Shown here: piece by piece, positions 11,401-22,155 of the stretch
Position numbering within the stretch: position 1 is the first letter of the stretch
Layout of the letters: each line of letters starts with the position of its first letter
Assembly: GCF_964355755.1 (NCBI RefSeq)
Contig: NC_092675.1
Location: forward strand, 26,330,412 to 26,394,411
Origin: Antedon mediterranea
Lineage: Eukaryota > Echinodermata > Crinoidea > Comatulida > Antedonidae
Reading direction: 5' to 3'
Length of the DNA: 64,000 nt
Translations under genes and position numbers: made by a program
Notes under the pieces: model-generated
Seen by the model: the letters and a program-made list of their open reading frames with translations, nothing else
The model's database searches: none
What the model was told of the DNA's origin: nothing

Positions 11401-14400
11401 AATTCTCTTTTCTAATTTCTTTTATACATCTCTCTCTTATTTCAATTTAGGAAAAATGCAAGAAATACTGGCCCGATGAACACGAAAAATTTGTCTTCGA
11501 CGACATCACTGTAACGGTTACTAATGAAGAAACAAGCGAGCACTACACAACTAGAACTATTGCTGTGCAGCTCGTAAGTATTATACTGTAATTATTATTT
11601 TAACTTGATAAAATGGATAAATATTCTATCAGTAATAACGTTTTCCAAATGTTTCTAGTAAGCCTCCTAAACTTTATTTAATATTTCTCTGAAATGTAAA
11701 ATATTATATTAATTATATTATTCATTATCACAAATATTCTATAACACATACAGTAAAGGGTTATCTCTGGTCAAGTTGAATAAAGTACGTTCACTAAATC
11801 AAACATGTTTCGTTGGCACGATCACAAGCTTTATGATAAAAAACATTCACTCTTAAAATAGTTAATACGTAATTTTTAGGAAATCATTTATATCGTATGA
11901 ATCGGGTTGTGATATCACCAGTAACACTTTATTAATGATAAATGATATTGCATTATCAATAGGAAGAAAATGAACAACGTATCATAAAGCAGTTTCATTT
12001 CACTCAATGGCCTGATAAAGGAGTACCAAAGTCTGCTTCTGGACTACTGCGTCTTATCCAGAAGGTGAAAAGTGTTCGAGGAACTTCATTAATTCCTGTA
12101 TTAGTACACTGCAGGTATGTTTAATATCAATGTGTGCACTAAGCCTACTCTAAGTATTTCATACTCATCTTACAAAATCAATCACAATGACTTCATTGAC
12201 TCCTGCATTAGTGACTGCATGTATACGTACTGTATGCTTACGTTAACATCATTATGAACATTTTAGTTAAGTTATTTTACCCGTTACTTGCCTTAACTGT
12301 TTATTCATAATTGTTCATTAATTGTTGTACAATATGTTCAGAAGTTCAAAATTATACAAATATATTGAGTGTTTATACTTCTGCAACTTTCGTATAATGA
12401 TCAATGAAGATATTAACTAAACATTTTACAAACATAGCATAATTACTCTAATCAGTGAATGTTCTATTACAGTGCTGGTGTTGGCAGAACCGGTACCTAT
12501 ATTGTCATTGACGCCATGTTGGATATGATAATGACTGAAGAAGCTGTCGATATTCTTCAATACATAAAAGATATTCGAGAAGCTCGCATTAGTATGGTTC
12601 AGACACCGGTAAGTTAAAAAAGAATACCTTTAACATTATAAAATATTAGAGTTTAATATTATTTCTTTTCAAAATTTTCGGGAAATACTCTTTTTTTTCT
12701 AATTCTTACCAATATAGGAGCAGTATGTGTTCATTTATAGTGCATTGAGCGAGTTTTATCTAAATGGCGTTGTACAATTTCCAGTCTCCAAATTTACAAG
12801 TCGTATTACAAACTTGAAGCGTATAAATCCAGAAACAAAGAAAACAGTTATTGAAGAAGAATATGACGTAATTATTGTTATATACTTTCTTACGTAAATT
12901 GTTACTATCATACATTACACTGCCAAATGCTTAGTATAGCATCATTATCCGTGTAGTGCACCTAGTCATATCAGCACAGGATATATTGCCACTCCAAATG
13001 TACCAAATTCAGTAAAACTTATAGGCCTAAACTGGATTTTTTTCCTTCAACAGATGCTGATATCTGTTACACCTGTGCCACCTATAGAAAATATGTCAAG
13101 TGGACGTCAAGAACAAAACTTAAAAAAAAACAGATTTGGAAACATTATACCGAGTAAACTGTTTAACTTAGAAATTGAAAATCCAACTTCTATTATTCAA
13201 AGCAAAATACATTCTTTTTTTTTATAGATGTTTACTATTTGTTTCCTTTTTTTAATATATAGTTGATCGGTCTAGAGTCATATTGCAATCAGTGAACAAT
13301 AGTTACATCAATGCATCGTTTCTTAATGTAAGTTTTAAACTGTATTATGCATGTTGTCATTTTCAAATTAATAGGCTTCATGCATTTGATTCTGTTACAT
13401 AAACAGAATCAACCTGCTTTTCTTTTTCAACCTCTTATACTGTTGGCTTGAAAGCTGATGATCTACATGTCAGAGGACATTGATGGAAATGAGCGAGGAA
13501 ATAATAAATATGAAAGTATAATTAATAACTTAATTTAATATAATAACTCTAATTTGATAATTGGTAATAATAAGCGGATCCAAGAAAAACACGAATATAT
13601 TGTTCCATGACACAATTTGAGATATCATATCTTATTGTACAGACACATACACAAAAACATAGATAAAATTATAAACTTATTTGTGTAGGCACTAATTCTC
13701 GTATAGTAATTATACTAAATAATGATTTAACAAGGCCAACAGCCATTAAGTCGCGTGCTACAATGCATAGTGATACCGGACCGACAGACAAACAGACCGA
13801 CAGACAGACAGACCGACAGACAGACGGACCGACCGACATAGTGAACTATACTGACCGAAATTACTGAACATGTTTAAAAATGTTGAAATGTTTAAAAACA
13901 TTTATATTTTTTTAATTTACACGTGCGTAGCCTGTCACTTTTGACATGCTCGTATAACGTAATTTCGAGTTGAAAAGTAAGTCAAGAAAACAGAAATCGG
14001 GCAAAAAGAGTGCGCAATAACATTTAACGCGCAGTGCGCGTGCAAAAATCTGCGCACTCATGGCAATTTTGTAAACGCTTAAAATTGCCTGAAACGTACT
14101 CTTATTTCATCGAAAATAAATTTTGAAAATTTTAGGCGCGCGTACGCATGCGTTACATGCGCTACGCACGTAATTGTATTGCCATATGATGATTTATGCC
14201 CTGAAATTTATGAGTACCAAATTTTATTTAATTGTGATTCATGGTTGTTAAGATATGATTACAAACGTGATTTCGTTAAATCGTGCGTAGACCGCGTAAT
14301 TTTTTATTGCGCACCGTGAAATCATAACCACATCGATTCCTGGCCATAAGGAATATTCTGTGAAAAATTGATTTAGCTAGATTAAACTTATATCAAGATA

Positions 14401-17400
14401 AGGTCATAAAGCGATAAAACGCATAGTGATACCGGACCGACAGACAGACCGACAGACCGACAGACAGACCGACAGACCGACAGAAAGACAGACAGACCGA
14501 CCGACCGACATAGTGAACTATAGAGTCGCTTCCACGCGACTAAAAATATGTTAATAATAAATCTAATATTTAATAAATATTTAAATTAATAATTGATTTA
14601 ATATTTAAGGGTTACAAAATCAGTAATAGATTCATTGCCACCCAGATGCCAATGGAGGATACTGTTGATGATTTCTGGCGACTTGTTTACGATTGGAAAA
14701 CATCGACTATTGTGATGTTGAACCCCATGGATAATTCTGACCAGGTGGGTACAAAGCAGACTGATGTTTAAAGTTATTTATTTAAAATCAAATGATGATT
14801 ACAATAAAGAAACTACTTATGCTTTACATGCTATTTATATATTTATTTTATACATATTAAATGAGAAGCAGTAAAGTAAAAATAGTTTAACATCGTCTGT
14901 GGTCAATTGGATTCAGAGAGGCTTCGGTTCAAAGCCAATTGGAACGCTTAACATATTGTACCTTCCATAGAGTTTGGATTTGATTTGATTTTTTTCAGGT
15001 TTCAACATAAAATTACAAGACAAAAATTAAAAATACAAATAGAAACATGCAATGTATTGCACAGTACACACGAAACCTAGGATAGCCCATAAAGTAAAAA
15101 AAAAAAACAACTTATTTCCAATGGGGTCCTATTATTATAAACTAGAGCGACAAAAACAAAAAACGTTAAAATTACAAATACGAGTACACAATAAAAAAAA
15201 TGGCATAGATAAATAGACTTATAAAAATATGATACACTAAAAATGTGATGACTATAAATAAATATTAAATACATGTAATTATATATTATATATTTGTTAT
15301 AATGATACATGTAATTATATATTTGTTATAATGAAAGAGCGTATAGAATACAGTAATCCACATAAACCAGGAATCCCGCGAATGTATGCATTGTTAGGTC
15401 TTAAGTTGTGCTTGTTTAACTATATCATATAGTACATACACTTTCAAGTTATTGTTGTGGGAACTATAAACTATATGTATTATGTTTTTTAGACATGTGC
15501 ACAATATTGGTTGGACGAGGGTAGCACTAAAACTGTCGGAAATTTGAAAATACAATTTGATTCAGAAGAACGTAGAAACCAAACTATGATAATCAGAAAG
15601 TTCTCTATACATACAATGAATATGGTAAACATTTATCTTAATAAACATCTATTTTATAATAATTATTTAAACCTTTTCCAATAAATCCAGTATTTAAATT
15701 GCTTGTTCTACCCCTTCCTCTAAAGTGGGACCTGCCCACTCGATTCAGCTTTTGAGCCAATCATTTAAATTAACACAAACCCAAACCTATAATCATTCTG
15801 AAAATCTTATATTATACTAATACTCATGCATAATGTCTTTAGAAATCTGAACCATTTTATGTGACGCAATACCAAGTTACTGATTGGCCAGTTGACCAAG
15901 ACACTCCAGAGAAATTGGAAACATTGTTGCAGGTGTATGAAATGGTTCAATCCTCGCACACCGCTGTTAGAAATCCTATTGCAGTTCACTGCATGTAAGT
16001 ACAATCAAACAATTAACATTATAGTAAACTAATGACCAACTACTGAACCACAAATTAGTTGATTTTAAGGCCATAATATATTGAGAACTGTACTAAACTA
16101 GCTAGTACCAGAAAAAGTAATAAAAGAGGTGGATAAATTAATTTTTAAATTCATTTGGGAAACCAAGAAAGAGAAAATAAAAAGAAAAACCATGTGTGCC
16201 AATTACAGTCAAGGTGGTCTAAAAATGGTAGAATTCAGATCTCAGGTAATATCTTTCCAAGTTAAATGGTACAGGAGACTGTATGAAAACGATGATGCCA
16301 AATGGAAATATTTACCTACATTTTATATAGAAAAGATAGGCCCAAAATCATTAACCTCAAATTTATCAAAAGTTCCGTGTAATATATCCGTACCACCATT
16401 TTACCTCTCAGTTATTAAGTCTATAGCAGTAGCTAATGCTTGTAATAATAGATTAAATAAGGAACCAATAAGCTATGATGACATTATTAATCAATCATTA
16501 TGGGGTAATGAGTTTATATGTATTAAAAAGAAGCCGTTATATAACTGTAACTGGATTAGTTCAGGGTTTTTAAAAATATATGATGTAATAAATAATAATG
16601 TGTTTAAGCCTGCGATAGAGATAAAAAGAAGGTTAAGATGTACACAAAACTGGATCAGTGAATATTCATGTATATTGAAAGCCATTCCAAAAGAATGGAA
16701 ATGTATTTTAAAATCAACACATGACATTAATGTTAATGATATACCTATTACAAACAATAAGGTCTTAAATATGACGTCTAGACAATTATATAGATTCATA
16801 ATAGATGCTCAATATATTACACCTACGGCACAGGTTAAGTGGGAATCCATATTTGGTAATATGCCATGGACAAAAATATGGGTTAAGAAAGTTTCTGGTC
16901 TTAAAGAAAAAAAACTGGCACATTTTAATTTTAAATTGTTGCACAGAATATTGCCAACAAATGAAAGATTACATAGGTGGAGACTTGTAAATTCCCCATG
17001 TTGTGACACATGCAATGTTATTGAGAATGATAAACATATGTTAGTAGAGTGCATAACAGTAAAATGTTTATGGAGAGAGATAAACGAAATAATTAGAGCA
17101 GTAAGCATACATATTCCTGTTTTTTCTTTCAAAAGACTTTTATTTGAAACTGACAATAATTACGTAAATAAATTATACACTTTAGGAGCATTTTGTATTT
17201 ATAAAGTAAAGATATTAAGTTTATTGGAAAAAGAAAAAAAAATCAATCTCCTACAAATATTTAAAGCTGAAAAAAAGATAAGAAATATGTAAATCTGCAG
17301 GTATACTGTATATGCTCAACCAGATTAAGGAAGAAAATATGTAAATGAGATACCATGAATGATGAATCTATTATGTTTTTTGTTTTTTTTTTTCTTGCTA

Positions 17401-19460
17401 CTATATTGTATGTTTTGTAAATATGTATACCTTGATGATTTGAAAACAAAAAGACAAAATGTGAAAAGCTTTTTATAGATTGATGATAAAAAAAAATGAT
17501 GAAGGATAAGAAGGTCTAGGTTTAAGTGGTGAAGTGTTTTCATCAAAGCTTTCATATTATAGGTATATACCGTATATAAGTAATTTGCACATTCTTACTG
17601 CATGTGGAATTTTGAAATGATAAAATGGTTAAAAAGAAAAAAAAAATTTCTAATTTTGTTAATGGATCATTAAACACAAATGTTGTTAAATGATAATGTA
17701 TGTATAAAAAAAAATAATAGAATAAATAATAAGTAAAAAAAAATAATTGAATGAACCCACATAGGAAAAAAAAAAGTTAAATGAAACTTTGATGGGTTAT
17801 AGGCCTACTGTAGATGCAAAAAAGGATAATCTGTTGGAAATAAATTTTGTAAACATTTAAAGAAAAAAATAAATCAATGTTAAAGGATGAGGAAAATATA
17901 ATGTTAACAGTAAAAAGTTAGTAAGTAATTAGTATAACAGAGAATAAGCATTGTTTAAATGAAAATATGTTTGCATAGATAAATCCAAAGAAAAATAAAA
18001 TGGGACAAACCCATGGGATGGATTTATTAAACATAAAAGTATTATAATTGTATGAAATAAATATGCATGTAGATGAAAAAAAAACAAAACAACTATGTAA
18101 GAAAAAAATAAGCTTTGTTAATGAAAATGTGTTATAGATAATATGTATAAAAAGAGGAAACTATGTAATCAATGTGGTTAAATGATAATGTATGTATAAA
18201 CAAAATAATATATGGAAATATTTTTTTTTTTTTTTTTTTTTTTTTTTGTGAAGAAAATAAGAAAAAAAAAAGTGGAATGAATCCACATAAGAGAAGAAAG
18301 TAAAAAAGTTAAATGAAAATTTAAGAAGTTATAGATGCAAAAAAGGATCTGCTGGAAATAAAAGTTTTGTAAACATTAAAGAACAAAAATATTAATATTA
18401 AGGTTAAAGAATGAGAACAATATTATGTTAACAGTAAACATCTAGTAAGTAATGAGTATAACAGAGAATATGCATTGTTAAATGAAAATGTGGTAGAGGA
18501 AAAAATCAAAAACAACTATGTAAGAAAAAAATAAGCTTGTTAATGAAAATGTGTTACAGATAATATGTTTAAAAAGAGGAAGCTATGTAATCAATGTGAT
18601 AATATGTAAACAAATGAATAAAACTCTTTAAATAAGTATATGTATACAGATGATTAAACAAACATTGTAAATATAATGATATGTATAGTGTATAGTGAAA
18701 AATATATGTAAAGAGAACAGTGGTATGGAAATAAAAGTGGGATGAACCCACATGAGATAAAAATAAAAAAAAAAAAAAACATTATAGTAAACTAATGACC
18801 AACTACTGAACCACAAATTAGTTGATTTTAAGGCCATAATATATTGAGAACTGTACTACTTAAATGAAATTCAGTTGAGCAAATTTACCAAAACCAAACC
18901 AAAAAATATAAAATATTCATTTAATATATTGAATTATAGAAATGGTATTGGGCGAACTGGAGTATATTGTACAGTTACAGAAGTATTGGATAAAATGAAA
19001 CAGGATGACGTCATCGATGTTTTCCAATGTTTGAAACGGCTTCGTGGAAATCGACCAGGGCTGGTAACAAATTTAGTAAGTTCAAAAAAATAACAATACA
19101 GTATTCTACGTATGTTTTTTGTTCTTGGTGAGATGAAATTGCATGTAAAACCACGTCAATAACAAATTATTTTTACTCGGTATAAACTTTTAATATTAAT
19201 TTACTATATTTTAATATTTTGTATTATTCAATTTAATATATTGTGCGTACAGTAAAGTAAAAAATGACCACCGTCAATAATATGTAAGCATCGTGGAACC
19301 ACATATAACAGTGACAATAATAAATCGTAATCGTTATTGAATATTTACAGAGGTTCGTTTTTTTTTATTCTTTATTTTATTTTTTTGTCAGAAACAATAT
19401 TCTCTGTGTTATGATCTAGTGGGAGCCTACCTTGAGCGATTTGCAACGTATTCTAACTGA
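6589..19460 (+). CDS. Gene A: TIE-like-ectodomain receptor tyrosine phosphatase (5' incomplete)
   Basis: A 23-exon model, about 1007 residues from the second EGF module to a TGA stop at 19458-19460. Domains in order are EGF2, EGF3, EGF4, Ig3, one FN3, TM, juxtamembrane, PTP D1, PTP D2. The predicted role is dephosphorylation of phosphotyrosine at the plasma membrane under control of an extracellular ligand. Every junction has GT/AG and the frame is continuous. Compared with genes B and C it lacks the two-exon second FN3: FN3-1 (phase 1) joins directly to the TM exon (phase 1), so the frame survives the loss. Ig1, Ig2 and EGF1 are not seen and may lie left of the window beyond the LINE, or be lost. 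Intron 21 carries an L1-like insertion. The gene looks intact from EGF2 onward, but whether it has a usable 5' end cannot be judged here. Confidence 0.85.
8924..9924 (+). other. Gene A transmembrane and juxtamembrane exons
   Basis: Exon 8924-9005 encodes the single hydrophobic span ([20 protein letters not shown]). Exon 9177-9238 starts with the basic stop-transfer KRKN. Exon 9704-9924 is the acidic juxtamembrane segment. The last contains ILYENV at 9799-9816, matching the ITIM pattern [SIVL]xYxx[ILV] and the Grb2-SH2 pattern YxN; the motif is kept in genes B and C although neighbouring sequence has diverged. Confidence 0.85.
10170..12867 (+). other. Gene A PTP domain D1, catalytic
   Basis: Exons 10170-10257, 10456-10532, 11085-11121, 11230-11327, 11451-11573, 11963-12114, 12473-12608 and 12718-12867. 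The pTyr loop reads KNRFKNI (Phe in place of the usual Tyr of KNRY). The general-acid loop is an intact WPD at 12008-12016. The P-loop [10 protein letters not shown] is split by a phase-2 intron just after the catalytic Cys (12110-12112). The Q-loop region reads MVQTPEQY. All residues needed for catalysis are present, so D1 is expected to be active. Confidence 0.88.
13749..14541. repeat. Dispersed repeat with two GACCGACA-type arrays, in a gene A intron
   Basis: The unit is bounded by inverted AGTCGCGTG (13749-13757) and CACGCGACT (14533-14541). It contains two short arrays of GAC(C/A)GACA units, about 13777-13845 and 14425-14512. Both arrays follow CATAGTGATACCGGACC and precede GACATAGTGAACTATA. 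It looks like a mobile non-autonomous element with internal satellite; the family is not identified. Confidence 0.55.
16015..16094 (+). repeat. Left copy of an 80-bp direct repeat flanking the L1-like insertion
   Basis: By eye this is identical to 18778-18857. It is placed directly before the 5'-truncated end of the L1-like element, so it reads as a target-site duplication. At 80 bp (78 if two poly-A bases are discounted) it is several times longer than the usual 7-20 bp. Confidence 0.85.
16102..17292 (+). pseudogene. C-terminal fragment of an L1/Tx1-like ORF2
   Basis: The frame is open from just after a TAG at 16099 to a TAA at 17290, about 396 residues, with no start of its own. It has the hallmarks of the region downstream of the reverse transcriptase in L1-type elements: [21 protein letters not shown], the PWTKIW block, a [14 protein letters not shown] stretch and a Cys/His cluster [18 protein letters not shown] near the end. 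Truncation of reverse transcription explains the missing N-terminus. The fragment cannot act as an independent gene. Confidence 0.8.
17685..18600 (+). repeat. Tandem duplication inside the L1-like 3' UTR
   Basis: Two diverged copies, about 17685-18176 and 18177-18600, share ordered blocks such as GTTAAATGATAATGTATGT, the GGAAATAAA(A)..TTTTGTAAACATT block and the AACTATGTAAG block. A short motif resembling (A/G)TGAA(C/T)CCACAT occurs at about 17752, 18277 and 18743. A poly-T run occupies about 18221-18247. Confidence 0.6.
18778..18857 (+). repeat. Right copy of the 80-bp direct repeat flanking the L1-like insertion
   Basis: It starts where the poly-A tail ends and matches 16015-16094 base for base by eye. 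Host intron sequence then continues to the exon at 18940. Confidence 0.85.
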
Positions 19461-21544
19461 TGACGTTTCGTTACACTAACCTACATTGAAGACATCCATT
19501 TTGAACATTGCTTTACCACATTAAAAAAAGGCTACAACGAAATAATAAATGAAATTCCAATGTCTAGTTGATCAATATAATTATAATATAATAAGCAGTT
19601 TTGATCACGTGAATATCAAAACACGAAGTTCGATTTTTTCTTTTTTCTATTTTGTGGTTTACCACCACTTTTGTTTATTCATCATTCGGATTTTCCATAG
19701 ATATTAGTTTCTGATGTTGTTGTTTTAATGTATTCGTTAAATAAAATAATTATAGAATTCATGAAGAGTCCCAATTTTTATAAATAGATTTTGGTATAAT
19801 TATGTTTCCGCTAATATACACATATTATTATGCTCTACTTTCAGTCCAATTTAAATCAATTTAATCACTTATCAATATTTGTTCACAGTAATGTAGCTGT
19901 AGATTTGTGGTTAACTTGCTTGCCGATCCAATCCCTAGGTCCAGGTTTCAATCCTGACCTAGTGCCAGGGTTGCACTCTTTTAACTCCACTCTCTAATCC
20001 TAAAATGAGACTTAGTTTATAAGCATGATCAATTATAAAATAGTTTATCCATCCTATAATTGGCGAGTAATTCGCTGTTGGATATGTATGAAATAAACTT
20101 TAAAAAAATATGAAATCTTTGGTTGCCCACATTCATTTACATAATCTTTAAGATTTGAAAATTACAAATGACATAATTAACTGAGGCGGTATTGTAAACA
20201 AAAAAATAGGCGGAACAATTAATTAATAAATTTGTTAATATATTTGTTACTAACAAACAACTGAGAAATTAATCTATATTATGCTAATTATTGGACTTTG
20301 GTATCTGAGTAACATTTCTATTATTTGCATGGCTATATTTAGTACATATATTGTTTTGGTTTGCATGGCGAAATCGAATGTTGATATAAGTTTGCGGTAC
20401 ACCACATATATTAGTTCTGTGGAGTTTCTCGACGTTTCGATCAATATGCTTTGATCGTCCTTAGGAGTTAGAATGTATTTAGTACACTAATTTAGATAAG
20501 AAATTATATTATAATACAGTAATACAGCAAATATATACAAGTAATAGAGTAGGCTCGCATTGGATTAGGACAATGCAGTGATGTAAAAAAAAGTAAAATA
20601 TGCAGGTTACGTGTTTATCATCAAATTATTATAATCAAAATTATGTTTAAAATCAGACCAGCTGTCATTTTAGAACGTTAAATTATTAATAAAACGCTAT
20701 GATAAAGTGTATATGATAATCACTTTACATTTTACAACATGTATAATTTAGATAATTTTCAGGGCTCTGAATTGTAGGCTATTATGTGCCGGATGTGAAA
20801 ACGTAAATAAAGAATAAATGTAAACATTTCTTTTAACAAAACAATATTGAAATAAAAACTCTAGATGGTCATTTCAGTCTAATTAGTTGGTATCTAAGTA
20901 TTAGTTTGTTAAAATGTGTACGAACCAGATAAAATGTTCAATCATTGTAAAAAATGAATTTTCTGTGATAATTTCTTTCTTTTGTAGACGATAAATGAGT
21001 ATTTATATTTCTGTTTATGCCTTTTTATATTCTTTTTTTTATTATCTTTGATGCAATCAAACCATGTTTCGTTTCACAGAACGGACAACGGCGCCGTTCA
21101 ATGCGATGTTGGCAATGTTTGTATAAAATATTTCCTCATTACAATTTAGTTAGACATCGGACTACGGATAGGATTAATTACTTCCTCATCACATTTTAGA
21201 TAGACATCAGGTTTACGGATGGTTTGATGCACCCTAAGCTCAACTCAGTAAGTATGACGATTGTAGTGTTACAGCCATGTGTCTGGTTGTGTATATTTTA
21301 GATGCTTAGGCTACACACAGTGCTGACATTTTTGTTTACAAGACTTTCCAGAAAGTCCGTTTAACTAGGGCACGGTAGTGTTGGAATTTGTAGGTAATAA
21401 AGTTGATGTTACGCATGACTAAGCAAATTTACAATGATGACTGAATGACGGTTATTTAAAGGAATAAAGAAATTTGTTTCTGCAGCAGCAGCACGACATA
21501 CTCTATTGTGTTGTATTGTATGGATTTAAACAGGGTAAATAATA
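19461..21544. other. Intergenic region between genes A and B
   Basis: Contains the presumed 3' UTR of gene A, a SINE-like copy near 19890-20105 and AT-rich sequence. A dispersed-repeat fragment with GACGTTTCGATCAATATGC lies near 20430. Two diverged ~50-bp direct repeats occur near 21135 and 21180 (CTTCCTCAT..TTAGA). No coding exon is supported. Confidence 0.55.
19890..20105 (+). mobile_element. tRNA-derived SINE-like copy
   Basis: A diverged copy with a tRNA-like head: a box-B-like GGTTTCAATCC at about 19946, then CTCCACTCT, and a tail ending in TGTTGGAT..AATAAA. The same ordered blocks occur in the SINE at 25330-25560. It is too degraded to be a tRNA gene. Confidence 0.45.
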
Positions 21545-21632
21545 ATTATTATAAGTACTTCCTTATTCCATGTTAGCATATTGAAAGTTACAGCAGACAT
21601 ACGTTGGCTTGATCAATGTGTTTCCATCTTTC
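21545..21632 (+). other. Putative noncoding first exon/promoter-proximal block of gene B
   Basis: This block resembles 40690-40755 upstream of gene C: ATAATTATTA, then CACTTCCTTATTCCAT or ACTTCCTTATTCCAT, then ACGTTGGC and GTTTC(C/T)ATC, ending at a strong donor (GTAAGTAGT here, GTAAGTATT there). In both genes the ATG exon is preceded by a good acceptor only 6-7 bases upstream, so a noncoding exon spliced to it is expected. The ACTTCCT core matches an Ets-type site on the reverse strand. Confidence 0.45.
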
Positions 21633-22155
21633 GTAAGTAGTATTATGCCTATTTTGTTGTTATTCCTGCATACGTAGACCAGTCCTTCGCGTGTTTACTT
21701 ATCTCTGCTTAGGTATACTCAAACTGACTTAATTTTACATGAAAAATTACCTACTATGTCTTCAACTTTCTATTGACACTATACAATGCTTTCTGTATGG
21801 AGAACCAGCTTAGGTAGGCTTATAACTGCAGTAACATTTGACATGGACTGAAACTTCTACTCATAACGAAATATCTACTAGATTCTTTAAAGTGCACATG
21901 TCGTTTTTCTGAGAAGAATTGTTCCACCAGCTGAAGTAAGAACGAGGAAGGAGCACCGTGCAAGGAGAGCCTCGAACATGTACCGATCCATGGCTGTCAC
22001 AATTATCCCTGATTTTAACGGTCGGTCACTCGAATCGTAGAGTCGAAAGGAAATCTCTAAATTCACAAATAGAACTTAACTAATTAAAGATAATTATTTA
22101 GCAAAGGAGAATTTATTTAAAATTTATCAAATGTTTTATTTTATAACAGAAAAAC

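Larger units (their letters stand above)
16095..18777 (+). mobile_element. 5'-truncated L1/Tx1-like LINE inserted in gene A intron 21
   Basis: The insert contains the C-terminal part of an L1-type ORF2 (16102-17292), a 1.5-kb A-rich 3' UTR and a terminal poly-A run (about 18761-18779). Identical 80-bp repeats flank it. The perfect identity of the flanks indicates a recent insertion. It sits on the same strand as the host gene, in the intron right after the D2 catalytic Cys codon. Confidence 0.85.
13054..19460 (+). other. Gene A PTP domain D2, probably weak or inactive
   Basis: Exons 13054-13153 (linker), 13263-13327, 14610-14744, 15493-15624, 15843-15994, 18940-19075 and 19392-19460. The P-loop reads HCINGIGRTG, keeping Cys (15990-15992) and Arg. 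The general-acid loop is WPV (15885-15893) instead of WPD. Second domains with this change usually have little activity and act in regulation. The ~2.9-kb intron 15995-18939 contains the L1-like insertion. A possible AATAAA lies at 19544-19549. Confidence 0.85.

Noticed and set aside
14890-14990. Possible SINE fragment (GGTTCAAAGCC)
   Set aside because: Only a B-box-like word; no A box, tail or flanking duplication.
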